In this document: positions 58,401 to 64,000 of the stretch, piece after piece
Layout: the number at the start of each line of letters is the position of its first letter
Position numbering within the stretch: position 1 is the first letter of the stretch
Assembly (NCBI RefSeq): GCF_000972845.2
Contig: NC_040025.1
Location: 18,655,399-18,719,398 of the forward strand
Length of the DNA: 64,000 nt
Source of the DNA: Larimichthys crocea
Lineage: Eukaryota > Chordata > Actinopteri > Sciaenidae
Direction of reading: 5' to 3'
Program-made: the position numbers and the translations under genes
Notes under the pieces: model-generated
What the model saw: the letters and a program-made list of their open reading frames with translations, nothing else
What the model was told of the DNA's origin: nothing
The model's database searches: none

Positions 58401-59938
58401 TGCCTCATTATTAGACACTTTTAACATAAAGTCAATCAACACAAGTAAACATAATCTGCAGATGAGAACTGGTGTCACACAGAAATGTGCAGTGCCCGTC
58501 TACCTTTTCTGTGTTCCTAAGAGGCCATGTGATGGAGGTGGAAATGGCACGAGAGCTGATATCCCTTCTTCTCACTCATGGAGTCTTCTTGTTAGCTGGA
58601 GACGGAGTGAGTAATTCAATAAGTCAAGTATTCATTTATTACTTTCCTTTTCAATCATGGGGCATTTTTTTTAAACTTCCCCCATCCACCTCCACACTGA
58701 GAAGAAGAAAAAAAAAAGTGATACAAGTTCTGCAACTTCCATCTGTGGCAGCCCTCGTTGTCTTACTGCAGCTTAATTACAAAATATTGGCGCCGTTTTC
58801 TGTAAAGATTACTCACTGTAGGAGGCCCTACATAATTTGGACCGCAGGGTTTGTCACGGAAAATAATACAATGCAACTGGGCTTTCTGTATTAGATTTCC
58901 GCTTTTAGCCTCCTTGACATTTCAAGCTGCATGAACTAATACATCTGTTATTTGTTGATCATTTGATTATTAACATACTTCACAAACCAAATCAGCTGCC
59001 CTGCTGGAGACACAGATACAGCTCAGCAGACAGCCTGGGTTTTTTCTCGCCTGCCACGCACAAACACGCTCCCGCAAAGATGCACAATTCAGCCCTCAGT
59101 GAAAAAGGAAAAAAAACATTCATCTTCCCCTCCTTTGAGTGTATGAGCACTCTGACACCGGCATGGAACAAAGCCCGTCATCACATTCTAATCTCGAATT
59201 TCAGGGCTTTTATTTCACCCAAATGCCACCCTGCTGGCCTTGTGAATTATTGACAGACTGACACCAATGCGAAAGGACACATAAAAGAGGCTAAAAGCTC
59301 CGGCCCTGGAAGAGCTTGTCCTCTCCTATTGCCATCAACAGGGGAGACAAACTCTGCTAATGCTTCTCTGGAAGCTCACGGTAACTTTGAGACCGAAGTA
59401 CCAACATATGACTCCTGACCTACAGCTGCACTATAGAGGAGAGAGAGAGTCTGTGCAACACTACCTCTTTGGTCTGTAAGAGCTTTAGTACAACTACAAG
59501 GGCACCACGGCAAAGCTGTGAATTATCTGATCAAATCATGAAAATTAAAAGCAGTAAGTCACGTACTCTTAGTACTGCATCAAGCATTTCGAAATAAGTT
59601 TGATTTGACTACCCGTCACTTCTCCTTACATAGAAACGTCACAATGTGGTACTTGGCTCGGCATACAATCATTTAGTTTGCATGATGAAAACTAAATTGA
59701 GGTAAGCTGCGCGTCAACTAGACACTGATATTTGTCAGTTTTTCACTTTCTCACACCCACACCTCCTCATTTTGCTCAAGATTAAGATGTTACAAGTGGA
59801 AACAGACAGTGAGGACGGATTTAAAACATAGAAAAACAAACAGGATGAGCGCGAGCAGAGAGGAGCAGAATGAAACAAAGCTGTCAGCAGAGATGAGAAG
59901 CTGTGTTTGGAGAGTATTTTTGTGCTTTCTACTGTTGT
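55471..59938. other. Intergenic DNA and undetermined pex14 3' UTR
   Basis: No conserved open frame. The right part should contain the pex14 3' UTR (minus strand). AATAAA on the minus strand (TTTATT on plus) occurs at 59209-59214, 58635-58640 and 58198-58203, any of which could end pex14. About 58930-59330 is repeat-free and enhancer/UTR-like. Frames such as plus 58210-58614 lie antisense to this and are judged chance. Confidence 0.55.
59209..59214 (-). terminator. pex14: Candidate pex14 polyadenylation signal
   Basis: Minus-strand AATAAA about 725 nt beyond the pex14 stop codon, the nearest canonical hexamer seen. A UTR of that length would be ordinary. Other hexamers lie further on, at 58635 and 58198. 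Confidence 0.35.
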
Positions 59939-60389
59939 CTAATCCACCTCGCTCTCATTGCTGGCACCCTCGGGCCGCCTCAGTTTGTCCACCTGTTCGT
60001 TAATCTGTCCATCCCCACCTCTTCGATCCTCTGTCTGCATGCTTAGACCCTCCTCCTCCTCCTCCTCCTCAACGTGGCTGACATCATCCTCTTCCTCCTT
60101 TTTCTCCTCCTCCCCCTGAACCTCCATGCGGACTTGATCCTTCAGGTCCAGGGGCAGCGTTGTGCCGACATCGCCGTTGATACCATGAGCTCCATCAGGC
60201 CCTCCCAGTGCATCCTGGGGGCTGTGGTGTCCATCTTTAACGGGGGAGGAGTTTGCAGACTCGTTACTGACAGGAGAGATGTCGCTGCTGCTGTTGTTGA
60301 TGGACGGCGAGCCGGGTGCTGAAGGCGGCTTCAGGGGAATCTGCCATGCGGGGATCTTAGGAATAGTCGGTGTGGAAGGGAATTGTTTT
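59939..60389 (-). CDS. pex14: pex14 last coding exon
   Basis: The minus-strand acceptor is CCCCCCCTACCCCACAG (AG at 60391-60390 on plus). The frame gives [20 protein letters not shown], then [19 protein letters not shown], a Gly/Asp region, [50 protein letters not shown] and [14 protein letters not shown]. The stop is TAG (plus CTA at 59939-59941). The Glu runs are encoded by a GAG repeat (plus TCC repeat at about 60047-60070), length-variable material. Length 451 nt, including one base completing the split codon. Confidence 0.95.
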
Positions 60390-62857
60390 CTGTGGGGTAG
60401 GGGGGGGCAGAGAAGAGAGAGAGAGAAAATGAGGCCTGATCATACTCTCATCAAAACTCTCAGTGATCAAAATGTGTGAAAAGAGCTTTCCCACGATGTA
60501 ATCATCCATAATTGACCATACTGCAACCACAAACCTGATATATAGCTTCCTTCTTCATGTTAAATGAGAACATATCCTCAACACTGTTTATTTTTTTATC
60601 ATGCAGACAGCACACAATGCACCCTATGTAATTCTCATAATTACAGCAGAGAAAATGGCTTTCTCCCCGCAAACAGCCAGATGTTCACCACACCTGGTAA
60701 AGAAGCGCTAAGATTCTTTTAATTACATCCACTGCAGCTTTTAAGATCAAAAAGACAATGTTGAATTGTAATGGGATCAGCACTTCTTGGTGTTTAAAAA
60801 AAAAGAAAGAAAAAAGAAGAAAAGAAACCGGTTTGGAGATGATTTGGATCATTTGAACAAGACGGGGACACGTTTGGAGACAGATGGTGATACAGAGCTT
60901 GTATTTCGTGATTCAAGCCTTTGCCAGAAAACTCATTGCAAGAGTCAGGATGAAGTCAAGAAAGCAAATGACAAAGGGATTACTGCTGATTAGAATGTAC
61001 GAGGGGAACAAAACATGCTCAACTAGAGAGTTCTGAGGCAATTTTCGCCCTCGCTCGGTTTTCTGATGTACACTCTTACTTCAGGTTTCATTATAGACAC
61101 TGATACGTAATCATGCATGCTAATGGGCCTGACTGAGCTGAGCAGTGCCTGACTAGATTGAGCAACAAAGCCGGAAAAGAATGAGACGACGTTCAGCCCG
61201 GATGTTACAGGAGTATTAACATGTGGTAGATCCGATTTGAAACAAATAAAATGATTGACAAAAACATCTTTATTTGACCAGGACACAACTGGTTTTCTAG
61301 TTCATATAAATAATTTCTGTGGTTTTCTTTTTATAGCCATGTGTATTTTGCTCTCATAAAATGAGAAATGAGCCATTCTGCACATGTGGTTATCTGGCTT
61401 ATCAATAAAATCATTAAAACACAGAAGACCAGCTGATGCCTGCAGTATGCTAATCGGCAGAGGCAAGTTGTGAAGTGAAATAAATGGCGCAATCAGTATT
61501 ATAACCTCTAGTGCCTGTGAGATTAAACATATTTGAGATTAATGATTATGCTTTAAGTGTGCAAGTAATTTGGAAGAGAAATGTGACAATGGGTGCTCTT
61601 TTATTTATTCACACACAAACACAAACTTTGCTTGATGTCTGTTTTGTCATCACTTCTATCATCATCATCTGGAGATAACTTTTCCCAGAGCTTTCAACCA
61701 CACCTCACGCTTCTCCTGAGCAGATGGGAGTGTACTCATTTATGTTCAGACCTGCAGATCTGAGATTTTTGACAACACGACCAAACTGCCATCATCGTGT
61801 TGCTGTGCTGCTCAGCCTGTTGAAGCTGAAGTATTTAAACTCACTTTGCCACAATAATACATGTTCATATATACAATTTTGAGCTCTGATGAACTTCTGT
61901 TGGTCACCATGCAGCTCTTAGTAACTGCATCACGCTCACCTGACAGAAAAAGAGCATACAGGTCTTTATTTTTCTTGCTTTCTGAATAATTTGAAGTGTT
62001 GATGCTATTTATTAGTTCTTTAATGCATAGAATCAACTCATGAAAGGTACTCTGTCATTTAGCAGCACTTTCCTTCTTTTAACGCACTCCCTCTCTGTTG
62101 CTGTTCGTGTTTATGTGCGTGCAACCCCAATCATATTTCTATATTGAAAGCAGGTGGGAAGGGGATTGTTGCTGGTGGTCTACAGGTCTGAGTGACTCCC
62201 CTGTGTTGTTTTCACTTTATGAACTTGATTTACACATTTCATTTTGTATTTTTAACATTGGCCTGACACTCCGGGCCAATAAGCTGGCCAGGCCACTAGG
62301 AATTTTCACAGAGCTACCAACAGCCAGTGTGGGATTTCAAGTTACAGCAACCGAAAACGGTTTCATTACAAACAGAAGGTCAAGTAGGGTTTTACCTTAA
62401 GTGCAATGTTTAGAGCACAAACATCCCCCTTCTCCCAAACAAATGAATTTCACCAAAATAGTTAGAGCTTAATTTGTCAGTCACTGACGAGATGTCAGTT
62501 ATCGTCCATCTGCTGTTTGTAATTTCTCTGTGAGATGTGCAAAACAATAAATAAAGAGTAAAGAGTATAAAGAGTATTTTAATGAAAAATACTTGTACAG
62601 GAAGTTAACACATGATATGTTTAAATAAATAACTGTGCTGCACTGTAAAATCGTTCAAATGCATCCAGGAAATTAAAAGTGCATGAAAACAGTACGCTGT
62701 CTGCCCTTAAACAAACACACACACCTGCACTGTTTCATGTGACGGGGGTCAGGGGACTTTGTTACCTGCTGAGCAGTAATCCCTTCAAAGAGATGATCTC
62801 AGCCTTCAGCTCTCCAACTGTTTGGTTGTCCAGGACACGGCTGGTTGAAGACGATGC
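59939..62857 (-). CDS. pex14: pex14, peroxisomal membrane docking protein (C-terminal two coding exons only)
   Basis: Peroxin-14 forms the docking complex that receives cargo-loaded PEX5 at the peroxisomal membrane. The window holds only its C-terminal part: complement of 62766-62857 joined to complement of 59939-60389. The N-terminal PEX5-binding domain, membrane segment and most of the coiled coil must lie beyond 64000. The two exons join in frame (Arg codon split 2+1) and read [29 protein letters not shown], matching the family. The C-terminal half of the last exon is strongly acidic and ends [15 protein letters not shown], almost identical to the human end. The gene is convergent with casz1, as in human. 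Confidence 0.95.
60390..62765 (-). other. pex14: pex14 intron
   Basis: A 2.4 kb intron bounded on the minus strand by GTAAC (plus GTTAC at 62761-62765) and CCCCACAG. AT-rich, no repeat array of note, no nested gene recognised. Confidence 0.88.
62766..62857 (-). CDS. pex14: pex14 penultimate coding exon
   Basis: A 92-nt minus-strand exon, acceptor TTTTTCCTATAG, donor AGCAG|GTAAC. Translation: [30 protein letters not shown], then two bases of Arg. [13 protein letters not shown] corresponds to the end of the PEX14 coiled-coil region (human LKSEINSLKGLLL). Phase 0 in, phase 2 out, matching the next exon. Confidence 0.93.
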
Positions 62858-64000
62858 CTATAGGAAAAACCACAAGTAAGACACAAAACCACTGTCATGT
62901 GTACACACACACAAGCACTGTTCAGGTCACATGCAGGGTCGCAGCACAAAGTCAATATAGGCCTTTCAACAACTCCTCTATGCTCAGTCTCAACAATGAA
63001 ATCATTTAAAAAAGCTTTGATGGCAAAAAAAAAAAAGTACATCGGCTACAAGATAAACAAATATGGTAAATGCAAATATCAAAAGCCTCATGTTTTTGTA
63101 TAGTCAGGTCATCCGTCACCATAACAACCTACACAACTGCCTACTGCCTACGGTGATGACAGAGGAGTACAAACAATCGCACTACAGTCACCTTTATGGC
63201 CTCATCTGCAGAGAAAGTCCAGTGAGTGTGAACATACTGTTTTTACATAATTTTCCATACTATCTAGAAAAGATTAGGCCAGTGTTCAATGTTTTGGATA
63301 ATGACTTTATCTTGAACAATGGACACATTCATGAAGGCAGACCATAGCTTAGCAGTTTGTTTTGTTCTTTTTGTCTTTTATCAAAGGTGTGTGTTATCGC
63401 ACACACTGCTGCGGCATGAAATGCTACAGAGAATTTGAATGGCAAATTGCCACTGCCAAAAATCTGACTCAGCAGCACTTTTTTAGGGATAGGCAGGACT
63501 TTGATAGGGGGAGCTATAAAATGGCAAGTTTCGATAAAGGTCAAGAGAGGAAAAAAACAGCACAATGCAACAGTAAAATGCAAAACTGGACCGAAACTGC
63601 TGCAAAGACGACGTGGTCTGTGCAAAATGAATGAAAATATAGCAGCTCCAATAGGAAAGACCTTAAAAGGCCCAACATGGAGTCTGGGGTCTGCAGGGGG
63701 TCTCAAGATAAATCTGAGGGGAAGATGAAGGGTAGGGGAGATGAAAAAACATTTCTGCTATACAGAATGATTATTTTTTTAAGGCTGTTTTAAAATCGTT
63801 GCATTGCCACCCCAAAATACCGGAGATCTGTACTTCCTCAGGACGCTCAGAGCAACTAAAATAAAACTGGGTTGAGTGAACTGTTCAAAGACAAACATTG
63901 CTTAGCTACCAAAAGGTCTCAAGCCAAAAAGTGGTGTAGATAATTGCTCCCCATTCACAATCCATTCCTGAATAAAAAGCACAAACATGTGCGAGAGCGG
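62858..64000 (-). other. pex14: pex14 intron (continues beyond window)
   Basis: No further pex14 exon found to the window edge; the coiled-coil exon expected next is not present. Open frames here (for example minus 63329-63706) lack PEX14 similarity and splice context. Confidence 0.8.

Noticed and set aside
58210..58614. 134-codon plus-strand frame antisense to the likely pex14 3' UTR
   Set aside because: No conserved features; lies in AT-rich sequence with many polyadenylation-like hexamers on the minus strand.
63329..63706. 125-codon minus-strand frame as a possible further pex14 exon
   Set aside because: Its sequence does not resemble the PEX14 coiled-coil region expected before the 62766-62857 exon, and it has no matching splice sites.

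Overview
This window comes from a ray-finned fish, most likely a percomorph teleost. It carries almost all of the coding part of one large split gene, casz1 (castor zinc finger 1), on the plus strand. The last two coding exons of pex14 (peroxisomal docking protein) lie on the minus strand near the right edge. The identification rests on exon-by-exon translation: every predicted casz1 exon is bounded by AG/GT, the phases join, and the product reads continuously through the hallmark CASZ1 segments (N-terminal [17 protein letters not shown], four SKY repeats, eleven paired C2H2 modules, the [10 protein letters not shown] basic patch, an acidic tail). The fish assignment rests on gene structure and on two dispersed-repeat families in the intergenic DNA that I recognise as common in spiny-rayed fish.

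Layout. Bases 1-11631 hold no recognisable coding exon. They are probably 5' intron or upstream DNA of casz1, with several (TG)n and (CT)n arrays and at least one enhancer-like block. Bases 11632-42366 hold eighteen casz1 exons. From the ATG at 11676 the spliced frame is 5970 nt (1989 residues plus stop), or 1869 residues if the 360-nt proline-rich exon at 39966-40325 is skipped. The open frame continues upstream of that ATG to the exon edge, so a short initiating exon may be missing. Bases 42367 to about 46130 are 3' UTR or near-downstream DNA with several AATAAA signals. Bases 46130-59938 are intergenic, plus the undetermined pex14 3' UTR. Bases 59939-62857 (minus) are the two pex14 exons, and the rest is pex14 intron.

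How the pieces relate. casz1 and pex14 are convergent neighbours, as they are in human 1p36.22, so this is conserved synteny. The two proteins are not functionally linked: casz1 is a nuclear DNA-binding developmental regulator and pex14 a peroxisomal membrane import factor. The most interesting signals lie inside casz1. A donor site (AA|GTAGGA at 35061/35062) spells Lys-stop if not spliced and would give a 1190-residue short form ending after the fifth module, matching the known short CASZ1b architecture. The frame-preserving proline-rich cassette exon sits 93 nt downstream of a 32-unit TG array on the sense strand. Each of the eleven zinc fingers is preceded by a second invariant CCHH ligand set.

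Limits: no alignment, splice scoring or conservation search could be run. Exon edges were read by eye from AG/GT plus frame and family knowledge, and enhancer-like calls are impressions from composition and motif content only.
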